A DNA stretch of 64,000 bases from Forficula auricularia (GCA_024734495.1 JALMQS010000225.1:18366573-18430572), one strand, 5' to 3'. Shown: positions 21,001 to 32,856, numbered from the stretch's first letter. A program made the numbers and translations. The notes: generated by a model from the sequence alone, not told the origin.

Positions 21001-24000
21001 GAGATGAAAATTGGTACGCAAATATCTTACAATGCACCGGCATACAACATTTATTGACTTTTGCTTCCACATATCTGTGTGACCACAATGGTCAATATTA
21101 AAACGAAAGCAGCTTAATACTAAGGCAATTGAAGTGCGAATAGAGAAATTAGTGGAGTGTATACAACAACATTTATGAATTATTTTTACATTTGAGAGTT
21201 TTATTTTTTTGTACGAGTAATTACGAGTATGTTACCTAATGGTGGGGGTGGGGGGAGGGGTAATGGCCTCAAAAATATTAGGAGGCCTCGACTAGTAAAA
21301 GTAAGAACCACTGCTCTAGAGCACGCGGGCACGCGGCTCTTATACAATTGAGGTACCCCCCCGAACCCAAACCAATGCCTAATGTCTAATGAAAATGGAA
21401 TTTCACAATTAAAAATCCTTTCTTTACCCATATTTTCTATGTAATTAGATTAGGCACACACAGTCGATTTTCAATCGACAATTTAGTTGGGTTGGTTTGA
21501 AATAGTGATGCATTATCAATTTATAACCAACTCTAATTAATTAACTAAGCTCGATTTTTTATCATAAGTGCTCATCGATCGCTTTTGATTAAATAATCGA
21601 GTTGATCTGCAGTTGTGTTGTGTATTCACCTACATTAAACTTAATATATTTATGTCCATCAACTAAACTATCGGTCGACTGAAAATCGACTGTGTATGCC
21701 TAGCCTTATAAATACCTAATTTCATTGGATCGGTGATTTGTCTGCTCATTACCGGCACACTAGGGTACAACCTCAAAGTCTCTTTGATGACTCTCTCGAG
21801 CAATTGCAGTTGACGCAATTTCTCTCCTTTTTCATGACATTCGTTAGCACGATCCACCTCCTCAATTACTTGATCCTTTAACAAAATTAAAATTTATTTT
21901 TCTTCTTAAATAGCCAATGATCTCGTTAAAATAATTATATATAGTGACAGAAAAAGAAATATTACCTGAATATCCTGGTGATTTCCAAGTAAAAAGACGC
22001 ACCAATTTAGAGCTGTCGCTGTTGTGTCGTGCCCCTTTGAAATGATAAATAAAATATTCAAATTTACAAAAAAAATTATATGCAGAAAAATAAAAATGCT
22101 AACTATTATAATTGTATTATCTAAAGTGAAGCACTGGATCGCATTAACTATAGAATATTAAATTAGAAATTTTAATAACTTTTAAGGAGTTAGGTGTTGG
22201 TTCTAGGTGAAACATTTTATTATTATAAAAATTTTAAGTATAAATTGAAAACTTTTTTAAGACTCGTTAGGTTTTCAGTAGTTTTTTAGTGAGTTACCAA
22301 TTTTTCATCATTAACCGCTTTGAGCTGAAACTTGTCTTATTGTGGGAATTTATCGATATAATCTTGTATCCTTAATTTCGGCTACAATTATTTGATAGCT
22401 CCTAATGTCGTTTTAAAATTCAAATTTTTCTGATTTCATATCGGAAATTCTGAAACTAAAAGCCTTAAAATCTCAACTACTCTTCATTTTTGAAATACAA
22501 CGAATTTTCTATGATCTTCCGTTTTTGAGTTATCGTATATATCGGGATCCAGACAGACACATACACTCACAAAGAGACAAACCGAGGGACAGAAAAGAAA
22601 TCATTTATTTACGTTTTAGACATTGCTAAACACAAAATACTTTACCACATAAAAAAAAAATATTGAAAATTTTCAAGTCAGTTTTCAGCCTACTAGCAGT
22701 TTAGCTGTCCAAGTTTATCAAGCAGTAAAAAAATATTTAAAATTAAAATATTTACCTCAAACATAAATGTGTCAACTTCCTCTCGTATTTCTTTATTTCC
22801 GAAACTACTATCATTTTCAGAAACATCGAGCAAAAGATCAAGAAATGAAAGTCTCTTTTTAGTTTTGCCTTCTAGAAATAATAATAAATTTCAATAATCC
22901 ATTTTAGGATAAATTCAGAAATTATATATGGAAAATTTTATGGGTTAAATCTGTAGTAAAATAAAAAAAATTAAAGTTTTATTTTGAATAAGTGATTATA
23001 GAGATTAGATCGAGCTAACGGCCTACCCAGAAATTGTTTAGGGAGGTGCCTTTTTACGGTTCTATTTTGTATGCCTGTCTGTTTACTGTCCATCGGTCAG
23101 AGCATTGTAGCTCGTAACCTAAACAATAGACAATCTTGAAATTTACCACTTATTTATATTCATTTTTTATAAAATGAAAAATCTTAATAAAATTATAATG
23201 AATTTGCTGAGGGAGGAATTTTTTGTTGAGTAGAAAATAAAAATTGTATATTTTTTTTTAATCATGGAGTGTTAAGTATCGCTATAAAGATCTTTTTAAG
23301 TAGAATTAGGATTAATTAATAAAGTGGCTATTTTCGGTTGTATTTTATACCTGTTGGATTTTAGAAATTAGTTAAGTAAAATTATGAAATAATTTCACGA
23401 ATTCCTTAATTTTGTCTTGGTTAACGTCAAATAAAAACGAATTTGATATCTCAAGTATTTCGGAAGTTTTATAAAATAGTAAACCCTTCATAATTCGAGT
23501 CGACTTGCTTTTGTCGGACTTATTTCTATTTTCACTATTAATCATTTTAAAATGGAGCAAATTCTACTGGCTTAGGTCCATATTTGACATCCAACATCCA
23601 CGTTGAAGAATTTTTTCGATTTAAATCTATGTATGAAGACACGCTTTCTTCTGTTGCTATTGATTTTTTTTGTAATTTGAAATCTAATTTATAGCTGGAA
23701 TACCAAATAAATAAATTTATTTTATACTTTTCCTTCGAACTTATTGCATTAGATTACATTAAGAAGGTAATTTTCTTATTGATGAAATAATGCAATTATT
23801 TATGGTAATTTTAAATAAACATCAGAATGCTCGTAAAATATATAGTTAATGGTGTTGAAACACTTAAATAAATGAATATACATCTGTCTCTATGACTCTT
23901 TTATTAAGAGTTTATAGTTTTGGAACAGAACTCGGATTATTGCCGGTTAAACACCTTAACTCATCCGCTGGCTATGGCTTTGATCTTCATCAAAATGATC

Positions 24001-27000
24001 GATGATGAAGCAGGTATTTCATTCGATAGACCATCCTGGTCATTAATTTTTGTATAAGAAAAAATAAATTTAAATATGAAATGAATCTGGAGTTAAAAAA
24101 TTTAACATAGATTTTAAATCTACTTCAGGTCAACTCACTTTTGCATTTTCATCGATTCGCATTTTTTAGTCTATGAGATTATTTCCAATGATGAAATTAA
24201 TTAAAATTACTTAATACCAATTTAGAAGCAAACATGTCTTCTTCATAATGCAATAAATTGAATTAATTTTTATAATTTTTCAATATAAAATGCTAAAGAA
24301 AATATTGGCTTATTCTACTATAGTTGGGATCTAAATTTTGATATCCACATAATTGATTAAGAATTATTATTATTTATTCATTTTAGATGTCGGTATGGGG
24401 AAGCCATTTGATTTTTCTTGGAAATTTTGTTATAATGTATTTTATAATGATGTACTATGGCAGAAGTTACGGAATCCTACGAAAAAATTGATAATATCAA
24501 GAAATAATTTACCTTGTTTGTTTTTACCATTGGCAAATTGTTCTCTTCTTTCAGAAATTACCTAATACAGAAATAATAAATATTAATATTCATTAATTAA
24601 AAACCTATTACATTTCGTTAGTAGCTAGTAGTTTGTTCAAGTTACTTTATTCGTAAAATCATGGACAATTTTCACTTGTTTTCTGTGTTCTCTCCCAATA
24701 GAAGAAAAATAAAACGTTATTGGATGGAACAGCCAAATTTTACTCTTTCTTTCTGTCACTAAAGTACTTAAACTATAATAAAAAAAAGTTCATTTAATAT
24801 TACGAAGAAATTCATGAAAAGAAAACAAAATACGAACGCTTTCACTCCTTTAACGTATTCGTTGCCTTTAATTTGGGCGTCCACTTTGATCCCCATTGCT
24901 GATTCTGCAAATATAATTTATGAAATTTCTATTATAATAATAAAAAAATCTTTATTTTTGATGGTAGTTTAATTTCAAATATTTGGATCGGACTAAAAAT
25001 ATCAACTCATTGTCAAAAAATCTATTCTCAGAATATCAATGAAGTATTTTTTAAATTGATTATATAATAAATATAATATATTTAATTTTGATTTTATAAT
25101 AATTTACTATACTAGTGTAATTTTGGATATATCTACCATATTCAGACACGAGTAAATTTAAAACTTCAACAAATTATTGTTGAAAAAAGTAGACAATTTT
25201 TAAATGGAGCATAATGATGACTTCTGACATGGAAGGTTTATATAGACTTTGAAAATATGAAATAAATTAAAGACGGCATTTTAATGCTAAATTTTCGTCT
25301 CGTTTTCTAACTTGTAGATATAAAAATAAATTATATTTAAAAAAACTAAAAAACATGCTTCTAAAAAGTACAAAATAATGTAATACTTAATCAAAAAGTG
25401 TGGGGCGTAGAAACTTTTAATTATGTCTGGCACAAAAAATCTTCTTGCCAAATTACCTGCATTTGGCCTTCCCCCGAGCCTCTGCAAGTTGCTTGAGAGC
25501 TTTCTCTCAAACCGCTCTATTAAAGTCGAGGTTGACGGAATATCATCCTCGTCCTTTAATACTAATGCTGGAGTTCCTCAGGGCTCAGTCATCTCTCCCA
25601 CACTCTTTATTATCTATATTAATGACCTATTAAATCTGCCCTCCAATCCAATACATTGTTACGCTGACGATAGCACCCTCCACAACGCTCAATCCTTACT
25701 AGACAATCGCGCAAACATAGCCTCCTCAATAAATTCAGATTTAAGCATGCTTAAAAAATGGGGATCTCACAATTTGGTAAACTTTAATGCTGGCAAAACA
25801 CAGTGCTGCCTAATTTCTAGGCGCGCAGATAGGAACCTTCCGGACATTTCCTTTGATTCGAGCTCATTGGAATTCCGTAATAAAATATCAATGTTAGGTG
25901 TCACCTTAGGTTCTGACCTCTCTTGGAATGACCATATTATCTCAGTAGCAAAAGCTGCAGCATGTAAGCTTGGCTTTCTTTTCCGAACCAAACGATTTTC
26001 ACCCCCACTCAACTCCTTATATTATACAAGGCTCAAATTCGCCCCTGTCTTGAATATTGCTCGCATTTGTGGAGAGGAGCCTCCAAGTATTCTCTTAATA
26101 CCTTAGATGCAATTCAGAGGCGAGCTATCAGACTGATAGGCGATCCTACATTAACTGACACTCTCGACTCCCTAGCCCATCGTAGATCTGTCTCCGCCCT
26201 ATCCCTTTTTTATAGATATTACCATGGCTTTTGTTCTGACGAAATAAAATCGATAATCCCACCAAAGGCCTCATTTGCCCGAAATACACGATTTTCTAAA
26301 ATTCAACACCCCTACGCGCTTAAACTAGATACTAATCGAACAAACGCATTCGCCAATTCATTTATCCCTATGACATCTAGAGACTGGAATTCTCTTCCCC
26401 GACCGTCTTTCCAGCTACTTATAACCTTCAAACTTTCAAGACCAGCATCCACAGATACCTTCGACCTCTACCCAATCCCTAAATCTCCCCTTATCTTCAC
26501 GTTACAAGGGTCCACCACGGACTTCAGAGGTTGTACCTTCTTGGTGCAACTTCTTCTTGTATCAATATCATTATAAAAAAATAAATAAAATAATAATTTT
26601 CACAAAAGTGCTCCCACGCTTTTTGATTAAGTATTACATTATTTTGTACTTTTCTGAAGTATGTTTTTTAATTTTTTTAAAATATAATTATTTTTTTACT
26701 TTTTAGACTTAATTATTTTTATAGAGAAAAAGTTTGCGGAATTTAACAGAATGAAATGTATTTATTTTTAGACAGGGTACTATTAATGTTTTAAATTAGA
26801 AATTTGGCCTCATAAAACACCAAATTTCGTATTTATTTTTATTATTTTTATATAATTTCATTTAAATTGAGTAGGTAAACAACTAGTTTTATAGAGAAAT
26901 ATTTGCTGAATTTAACAGAACAATAGTCACATTGATACATAGATGATACATATACATACATGTGAAGCTAATATAAAGCATGTAAACATGAATTTATTTG

Positions 27001-30000
27001 CTAATTAGATTTTAATAATAAAATTGTTATTATTTTTAAAATCATTTTATCAATAAAATTTAGATAAAAAATCACGGACTCAATAAATATTATAATTAAA
27101 TATATGTAATAGAATTAATAGTAAATTTGATAAAGGAAGATAACCAGATAGCAGGTATTGGTAGCGATGAAAAAAATAAGCTGTGGGAGAGATACATAAA
27201 AGAGCTATTCCACGATTAGAGACCGGCCAGAGAAATACAGAATGACAATGAATGGACAGGACCTTCAATTTCAAGAGAGAAAATAGAAAAAGGAATACGA
27301 ACATCTAAAGATAGAAAGGCAACTGGGCACGATGAAATCCCGTCAGAACTACTCAAAATTTTAGACGATGACGGTATTACAACACTTCATAAAATTTTCA
27401 ACGTCATTTACGAGACCGGCCGTTACCCTTCACAATGGCTCTCTTCGACTTTTATTCCCCTCCCTAAAAAGAGTAGTGGGGATATGCGGAGAATATAGAC
27501 TTATAAGTCTCATGTGTCACTCCTTAAATATTCCTTAAAATACTACACCAGAGGATATACAGAAAATGCGAAAATGTTATAAGCGACTCGCAATTCGGGT
27601 TCAGGCAAGGACTGGGCACGAGAGAGGCGATAGTTGCAATACAGGTACTAGTTCAAAAAGCGCAAAAACGTATGTCTATGGTATGTTTCATTGACTACGA
27701 AAAGGCATTTGATAGGGCACAGCACCATAAACTCATGCACATTTTGAGGACACTTGATATCGACCAAAAGGATATAAGATGTATTGAGAACCTATACTGG
27801 CACCAGACAGCACAAGTAAGAGTAGAGAATGAATTGACTGACCCCATTGAAATTCAAAGAGGAGTACGGCAGGGATGTGTTCTGTCGCCGCTTCTTTTCA
27901 ACCTCTATTCAGAAATCATCTTCAAAGAAGCTCTGGAAGACGTAGAAAAAGGGATAAAGGTAAATGGAGTTTGGGTCAGCAACATAAGATACGCAGATGA
28001 TACAGTCCTTATTTCTGACAACGTTAGTAATCTACAAGAACTGGTCAACGGGGTAGGGGAACACAGTAGAAAAATGGGCCTAAACATTAACGTAGCCAAG
28101 ACGAAGGTGATGATCATCACCAGAGAGCCCCAAATGTTCACAAATACTGAAATAATGCACAATGGAAGACCTATAGAACGAGTCAACAAATTCAAATATC
28201 TAGGAACATGGCTCTGCGAAGAATGGACATCGGACACTGAAATCAAAAGCCGTATTGAACAAGCTCGCAACGCCTTTTTTAATTGCAGGAAAGTGCTCAC
28301 TTGCACCGATTTCGACCTGAACCTCAGACTAAGGTTCGCAAGGTGCTATGTCTGGTCAGTACTTCTCTACGGGATGGAAGGCTGGACCCTAAAAGTAAAC
28401 ACCATTAATAAATTAGAAGCCTTCGAGATGTGGGTCTACCGTAGGATCCTCAAGATACCATGGACGGCAAAAATAAGTAATGAGGAAGTACTAAGAAGGA
28501 TCAACAAAGGCCGTGAACTATACAACACCGTGAAGAAGAGGAAGGTGGCCTATCTGGGACATATAATGAGAAGTGCAAAATACCAACTATTACAGCTGAT
28601 TATAGAAGGAAAGATAGAGGGCAGGCGAGGAAGGGGAAGGAGGAAGATGTCTTGGTTGCAGAATATCAGACACTGGACGGGTCTCAGAAGCGTTCAAGAG
28701 CTTCTACACACCGCTAGGAACAGAGAAGGAATGCGGAATGTGGTCGCGAACATCCATTAATGGATAAGCAGTCGAAGAAGAAGAAGAAATTATTATTTTG
28801 ATCATTTTGTAAAGCTTTTTGTTTTATTTCTATATATTTCACGAATTTATTTATATGTAATAGTTAGGTATGAATAAAATTCATTTTATTTTTAGGTTAA
28901 GCGTGTATTTGTATTGTTTAGCAGCTGAGAATTTAGATGATTTCGTGTCAAAAAATTTGTAGAGTCACTATGATTGAAGACATCCTAATCTAAGCTTTAT
29001 AATGATAAAATTAAAATGATTGATTTATTTTTATTTATCTATTTGCATTAAGATCAATCTGTATTTTGCTACAATTCATAAATAATGATAGTACATACTC
29101 ACCGCATATTATATCTAATGTGAGATTCAGAATATATGGAAATATATCAAATGCTTTGCCATCCTCTGCATGTTTCTTCAAATTATTTATAAAAACGTTT
29201 GAATTTTGATTGGTTGTCTCTTCATGATGCTCGAGAATTTTAAAATGAAAAGCTGAAGTGAGCAATTTCCGATGATTAAACCATTTTTCCCCTAAAATAA
29301 AAATGAATTAAAAAAACCATCGTTCCATTACAGCGAGTGCGAAAACAATACTTTCTTAATAGTTACCTGAGCTGAGAAGAAGACCATCTCCAACCCAATC
29401 TTCCATAAGCTTATAAACTAAATCTTTGGATATATTTTTGTTGCTAGTTAAAAGTACCTAAAAATAATTGAATTGTATAAAATAAGTAGAATAGATGTAA
29501 TTAGATAGATGCTTATATTATGCAAATATTGATATATTAATTATTGATAAAAATTGATAATATATTTATTTTATATTGGGTTTTTAAACTATTTACACTT
29601 TGATTTTAGCTGATAACATGTACTCAGACAATAATGATGCTGACTAAAGCATTAATTTAGCATGAGAAACTCAGTATGAAAATGAATTACCTGACACTCT
29701 GTCAAGGAGAATGAAAAATCTTGACATTCCGCTTTTGACAATATTTTAAAAGATCGACTGACTAAGACAGAAGATTTATAAATTTTATTTATCTTTGTCC
29801 TTTTATTTCATAAAAATTCCCACAATGTTAGATAATGAAAAATCAAATAGGAAATTTAATTTGGCATTTAACTAAAGTAACATATACCTATTTTTCTAAT
29901 ACAAGAGAAACAGAGGAAGTCCGAAGAAACGATGGGCAGAAAGTTAAAGGACGGAACTCTTCCTTGGGAGAAATCAGGCTACCTAGCCTAAAAAGAAGAT

Positions 30001-31797
30001 GAAGGAGAAGTTTTTTGAACTATTTCTTTAAGGACCTCCTCCGTTTCATTTTTTCGTTTCGCTGAATTTCTATCGCATTTCAAAATATTGGATTTCCAGA
30101 GCATGAAATTAGAAATACATCAAATCGTAGATTTTCGTCTTTTTCAAAAACTCCTTTGAAAATTTTTAGTTTTCGAGAATTCCTTTTGGAGAGCTTGGTT
30201 GAATTTAAGTTTTTAAATCCCCTATTTTATTTATATTAATTTATTATTATTTAAATAAAATGTAAAATAAACTCACCTGAAGATCTTCAATTTCATTAAG
30301 AAAGACACCTGCTCGACCTAATGCCCAAATTCTTACCCTACTTCCATAATCATTGAATAGTTTTTGAAAATTATCCATCTCCACTGAAACATTATCAAAT
30401 AATACATATATTTGATCAATAATTTAATATTAATAATTTTCCTTATTATTTTACATTAGCAGGCAGAATTATAAATATGTATATTTATAGCTGACGCCTA
30501 GATAAGTTTAATATTCTTTACACTTCCACACATAAATCAGAGCGTGAAAGTCATCCTAAGATAATTTATTTAATAATATCGTTACGAATTTTGTCTTAGT
30601 ATTTTCTTATTTTTTTCGGGCCCAAAAAAATATTTCATAATTTAGGTCTTAAATTCTCATAAAAAGACCCATGATTTGATTGAACTTTTCGTTTTGAAGA
30701 TTTAATAATTAAAATTTTACCGAAGTATTTCATTCCTCGTATTTTGAGCCTCAGAAATCTGACCTGGCCTACGGTTCTTCACCTAATAGATAATTTGAGT
30801 TTGAAATATAATTTACTTCAGATTTCCTATTATTTTTGAGATATGGTTACTTTATGCATAAAAATGGGTTTTCATCTTCACCTGCCCAATTTTCAACATT
30901 AGACTAAAATTTTCTATTCTTTTAATATTTGACAGCATTAACCATAGATTAAAAAAATCCCTGCTTTCTATATTTTCTAAAGAATAGTTTTAATTTTCGG
31001 CCTAGCACACAATTTCTAAATATTTTCTTTAGATTCAGAGGTCACAAAATTATTTCCAGTAAAAGCTCAAATTCGAATTTTCGGGTGTTGCAATTACTAT
31101 GTATCTAGAGCAGAGGTCGGGAACCTTTTAGATATTGCGAACCACTAAATTAGCAATTTAAAATTTCGCGGACTAATAAAATAATTTTTAAAGGTACGAA
31201 TTATTTATGAGCATTGAGTAAGATAAATTATACATAAATACATATATATATATGGTAATATATTAATAATTTTAATAGCATGTATTTAACGATAACAAAA
31301 ATAGTAAAAAATAATACTAATATAAACTTTTCAATTAAATACTAATATATATTATATTTAGTTCAGCGAATTTGAATATCTGAATTTCTTCGCGGACCAT
31401 TAAAATTACGCAAGAGACCAAAGGACAGACGGTACCTTTTGCCGACCGCTGAGTTAGAGTACAAAATTGATAGTTAGGTCATAGTAAAATATTCACCACT
31501 CTTAATAAGTACACGTGAGGGATCGCAAAAATAACCAAAAATTTAAAATACGAAATGATCGGATCATCAAATATATATTATAGGTAAATGAAATTAATAA
31601 TTTATCAACAAGCAAATGATATACTCACAGTGAGATGGAACGTTGAAAATTTCAATACTCCCAAAAAATGGAAATCCTTTTGGGCCCGGTAAAGAGCCCA
31701 AAGCCTCGACGATTTCATTTGATGGGATTTGATAAGGAAATAGAATATAAAACACCACTAAAACAACAACTACAGATAAAAGAATTAACAACCACAT
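15095..31797 (-). CDS. Cytochrome P450, CYP4 family, copy A, complete 12-exon gene
   Basis: A predicted ER-membrane haem-thiolate monooxygenase, 495 aa, the usual CYP4 length. Exons: 31797-31629, 30383-30277, 29457-29367, 29291-29103, 24904-24827, 24758-24646, 24561-24513, 22871-22756, 22034-21966, 21875-21716, 16044-15865, 15261-15095. All phases join and there is no internal stop. Visible motifs are an N-terminal membrane anchor ([18 protein letters not shown]), the SLPGPKG hinge, [17 protein letters not shown], the CYP4 signature [13 protein letters not shown] spanning exons 8 and 9, KETLRLYP (ExxR), DPDRF and the haem loop [10 protein letters not shown]. The junction of exons 5 and 6 uses a poor donor (TTTT|GTTTTC). 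It is first in a tandem of three. Substrate cannot be inferred. Confidence 0.92.
15865..16044 (-). CDS. P450 copy A exon 11 (haem-binding exon)
   Basis: 180 nt between TTCAG and ATTG|GTAAGTT. It encodes [26 protein letters not shown] and the cysteine ligand loop [10 protein letters not shown], whose last Gly is split with exon 12. Confidence 0.92.
16392..16700 (-). mobile_element. LINE J1, 3' fragment in copy A only
   Basis: T run at 16390-16404 (poly(A) of a minus insertion), then the J1 3' end and part of the RT C-terminal frame ([16 protein letters not shown]). 5' truncated at about 16700. The equivalent place in copy B (42456-42545) lacks it. Confidence 0.8.
16701..17699. other. Intron 10 of P450 A, old repeat material
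   Basis: Shared with copy B. The end (17620-17691) is the inverse of the hAT-MITE terminus at 31111 (GTCGGCAAC, TTTTAGATATTGCG), a solo hAT end. Position 17692-17699 is the CCCTAGAG target copy. Confidence 0.5.
18049..20027. mobile_element. Nested TIR element inside the hAT
   Basis: TIR CAAGGGCGGATTCAG on the left and the inverse of CAAGGACGGATCCAG on the right. Flanking 8-mers are aattctat and agttctat. The 8-bp duplication again suggests hAT. Inside are G runs and two inverted repeats sharing an atctataaatctaagag core (19020-19150 and 19265-19460). No transposase was recognised. Confidence 0.65.
20028..20449 (+). pseudogene. hAT transposase fragment
   Basis: The frame 19976-20449 becomes transposase after the nested element: [20 protein letters not shown], then [13 protein letters not shown] and [20 protein letters not shown] with VTLFIRSM. 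These match the central part of ZBED5/GTF2I-type hAT transposases around the first catalytic Asp (DES). The C-terminal dimerisation part is missing. Confidence 0.75.
20896..21313. mobile_element. hAT remnant shared with copy B, internally deleted
   Basis: Lies directly beside the larger hAT, sharing its target copy. Left CATTGTTTTTCAGCC, right inverse of CAGTGGTTCTTAC, with CCCTAGAG before and CTCTAGAG after. Copy B has the same right end and part of the same interior within a 3.6-kb element at 44720-48331. Confidence 0.7.
21452..21701. mobile_element. 250-bp MITE beside a splice donor, copy A only
   Basis: TIRs of about 28 bp (AGGCACACACAGTCGATTTT and the inverse at 21674-21701). Copy B lacks it: the intron there runs straight from tctatgtaatta to the exon 10 donor. 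In copy A it sits 12 bp downstream of the donor GT. No clear target duplication was identified. Confidence 0.75.
22035..22755. other. Intron 8 of P450 A
   Basis: AT-rich, matched in copy B (48790-49443). No gene or transposon was recognised. Confidence 0.5.
22872..24512 (-). other. Intron 7 of P450 A with coding-like remnant
   Basis: The minus strand at about 23705-23550 reads [18 protein letters not shown] and [12 protein letters not shown] after a CAG. In another frame, 23560-23372 reads [19 protein letters not shown] and [17 protein letters not shown]. Copy B keeps only the second part (52380-52540, with substitutions). I do not recognise the protein. It may be a captured gene fragment or part of an unknown transposon. 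Confidence 0.3.
24905..25314. other. Intron 4 of P450 A, part
   Basis: AT-rich intron sequence shared with copy B. No feature was found. Confidence 0.5.
25315..26700. repeat. Fold-back interrupted by a LINE
   Basis: About 95-bp arms (25315-25412 and 26605-26700; taatgtaatacttaatcaaa and its inverse) flank the J2 LINE. Copy B retains only the right arm and loop (53785-53915) and lacks both the LINE and the left arm. Confidence 0.65.
25421..26585 (+). pseudogene. Non-LTR retrotransposon J2, RT domain to 3' end
   Basis: 5' truncated. The frame 25423-26106 carries RT motifs [13 protein letters not shown] and YADDS (catalytic Asp pair intact) and [16 protein letters not shown] frameshift near 26040-26067 shifts to the frame ending at 26576 ([29 protein letters not shown]). 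The 3' end is tatcaatatcattataaaaa, shared with the SINE at 60.0 kb. Jockey/CR1-like by the post-RT block. Present only in copy A. Confidence 0.85.
27110..28790 (+). pseudogene. RTE-like non-LTR retrotransposon, RT and C-terminus
   Basis: The frame 27672-28760 (362 codons) encodes the RT palm and thumb: [50 protein letters not shown]. It continues with the C-terminal block [27 protein letters not shown] and [19 protein letters not shown]. Upstream, 27110-27670 holds the fingers region ([20 protein letters not shown]) with a stop near 27220 and frameshifts near 27480-27530. The element ends in a GAAGAA microsatellite typical of RTE-type 3' ends. The endonuclease is missing. The insertion predates the segmental duplication. 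Confidence 0.88.
28791..29102. other. Intron 4 of P450 A, remainder
   Basis: AT-rich sequence shared with copy B. No feature was found. Confidence 0.5.
29458..30276. other. Intron 2 of P450 A with LINE tail
   Basis: At about 29905-30010 a copy-A-specific insert reads a [13 protein letters not shown] string and a W-E-K-S-G-Y-L-A string. This is the 3' end of a non-LTR ORF2 of the common GRPKKRWADD type, with no other part of the element. Copy B has an unrelated 590-bp insert at about 55850-56440. Confidence 0.45.
31111..31451. mobile_element. hAT-type MITE in intron 1, copy A
   Basis: TIRs CAGAGGTCGG and the inverse of CAGCGGTCGG. Flanks atctagag and agttagag form a decayed 8-bp duplication. 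The same element is at 57561-57899 in copy B, so the insertion predates the duplication. Confidence 0.7.
31629..31797 (-). CDS. P450 copy A exon 1
   Basis: 169 nt from ATG to CACT|GTGAGTAT. It encodes the hydrophobic signal anchor (about residues 2-20) and the Pro-rich hinge [14 protein letters not shown]. The donor is canonical here and is destroyed in copy B. Confidence 0.9.
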
Positions 31798-31862
31798 CTT
31801 GCTTAACGTTAAATGAACTCAGATTGAAATGAATATTAAATTTGTTTTGCTGGTTTTATCTG

Positions 31863-31870
31863 TTTATATA
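31863..31870 (-). promoter_or_regulatory. TATA box of P450 copy A
   Basis: TATATAAA on the minus strand about 66-73 bp before the ATG. The matching place in copy B has TATATAAG. Spacing would put the transcription start about 35-40 bp before the ATG. Confidence 0.55.
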
Positions 31871-31930
31871 AAAAAAACTTATCTCCTATCACTCTCACTC
31901 TTTTTTCTCTGGCCTTGAGGAATTTAATCG

Positions 31931-32640
31931 ATTTTATTTTTTTATAAAGATTGAAAAAACTAATAGAACCGGATCTACGGTAAAATGACTCAGGTATTCA
32001 TCTCGATCGAAAAACGCGAAAAAATAGCCAAAAATTTAAAATACGAAATGATCGGATCATCAAATTAATCAAACAAAAATTAAGGGTATCTAGGTGTACT
32101 AACTGCGAACCAGGTTTGCCATCCGTAGAGAAGCAGAGACAATGCGAGACAACCTTGAAGGCTGATAGAGTGTGAGTGACAGAATATCAACTTCTGATCT
32201 TACTTCTCCCGTCGCTATGAGTAAAAATAATTTTTGACGTCTTATATGTCTGAATGTGGGAGTAGAGTGGCCACGCGCGTTAGAGCACCGGCCGTTTCTG
32301 TTTCGTTGTCGTGAAGATGATGTTGGACCAAGAGGACCAAATTTGAGCCTTGCTCGCGTGAGAATAAAAATTTGACCGGTTAAAACTCGGCTCCCTCACT
32401 AACACTACTAACCCATGATAAAAACTATCATACCCAATAGAAACTAGCTAAATGGACTAAGTATCCGAAGCCAACCAAATAAAAAATATCCGCATGTTCC
32501 TGAGATTCACTTTTCTTCTTTTTAACAAAAATAATAATCGTCCATGCTAGTATATATGTTGCAGTAAAAACCCGTTTTTACTAAGAACGGGTTCTTACTA
32601 GTTAAAACGTGTACCACTGAATAACATTGGGGCAACTAGA
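31931..32640. other. 5' flank of P450 A, copy-specific spacer
   Basis: About 1.2 kb (31931-33170) lies between gene A and its satellite and is absent at gene B. It includes a 40-bp repeat (aaaatacgaaatgatcggat) shared with 31530. No gene was recognised. Confidence 0.4.
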
Positions 32641-32856
32641 ATTTACTGATATTGATTGAGTTTGGTCCAAAGGTCTAGAATCTTCATCTTTGACCTTCCG
32701 TCTCATTTTTTAAACGAAAATGTCAAAAATTACATTCTCATTAGAAGCAAAGTTGTAGAGGATGTAATTTTTGACATTTTCGTTTAAAAAATGAGACGGA
32801 AGGTCAAAGATGAAGATTCTAGACCTTTGGACCAAACTCAATCAATATCAGTAAAT
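32641..32856. repeat. Near-perfect 95-bp inverted repeat
   Basis: The arms, 32641-32738 and 32759-32856, appear identical in inverse over almost their full length and are separated by about 20 bp. The end contains TTGAGTTTGGTCCAAA, a string shared with repeats at 7.8, 14.8 and 40.2 kb. It is a young fold-back or hairpin-derived insertion with no coding frame. Confidence 0.85.

Larger units (their letters stand above)
12818..31930 (-). repeat. Segmental duplication copy A
   Basis: Begins at the string tagtgagggg and is matched by 38546-58321 throughout exons, introns and 3' flank. Exons are nearly identical. Copy-specific insertions are the LINE at 16392, the hAT at 17700, the MITE at 21452 and the LINE at 25421. 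The right end lies in the 5' flank of exon 1, where copy B passes straight into a 42-bp satellite. Confidence 0.9.

Noticed and set aside
27905..28306. Minus-strand 133-aa open frame
   Set aside because: It is antisense to the RTE reverse transcriptase frame and has no similarity of its own.
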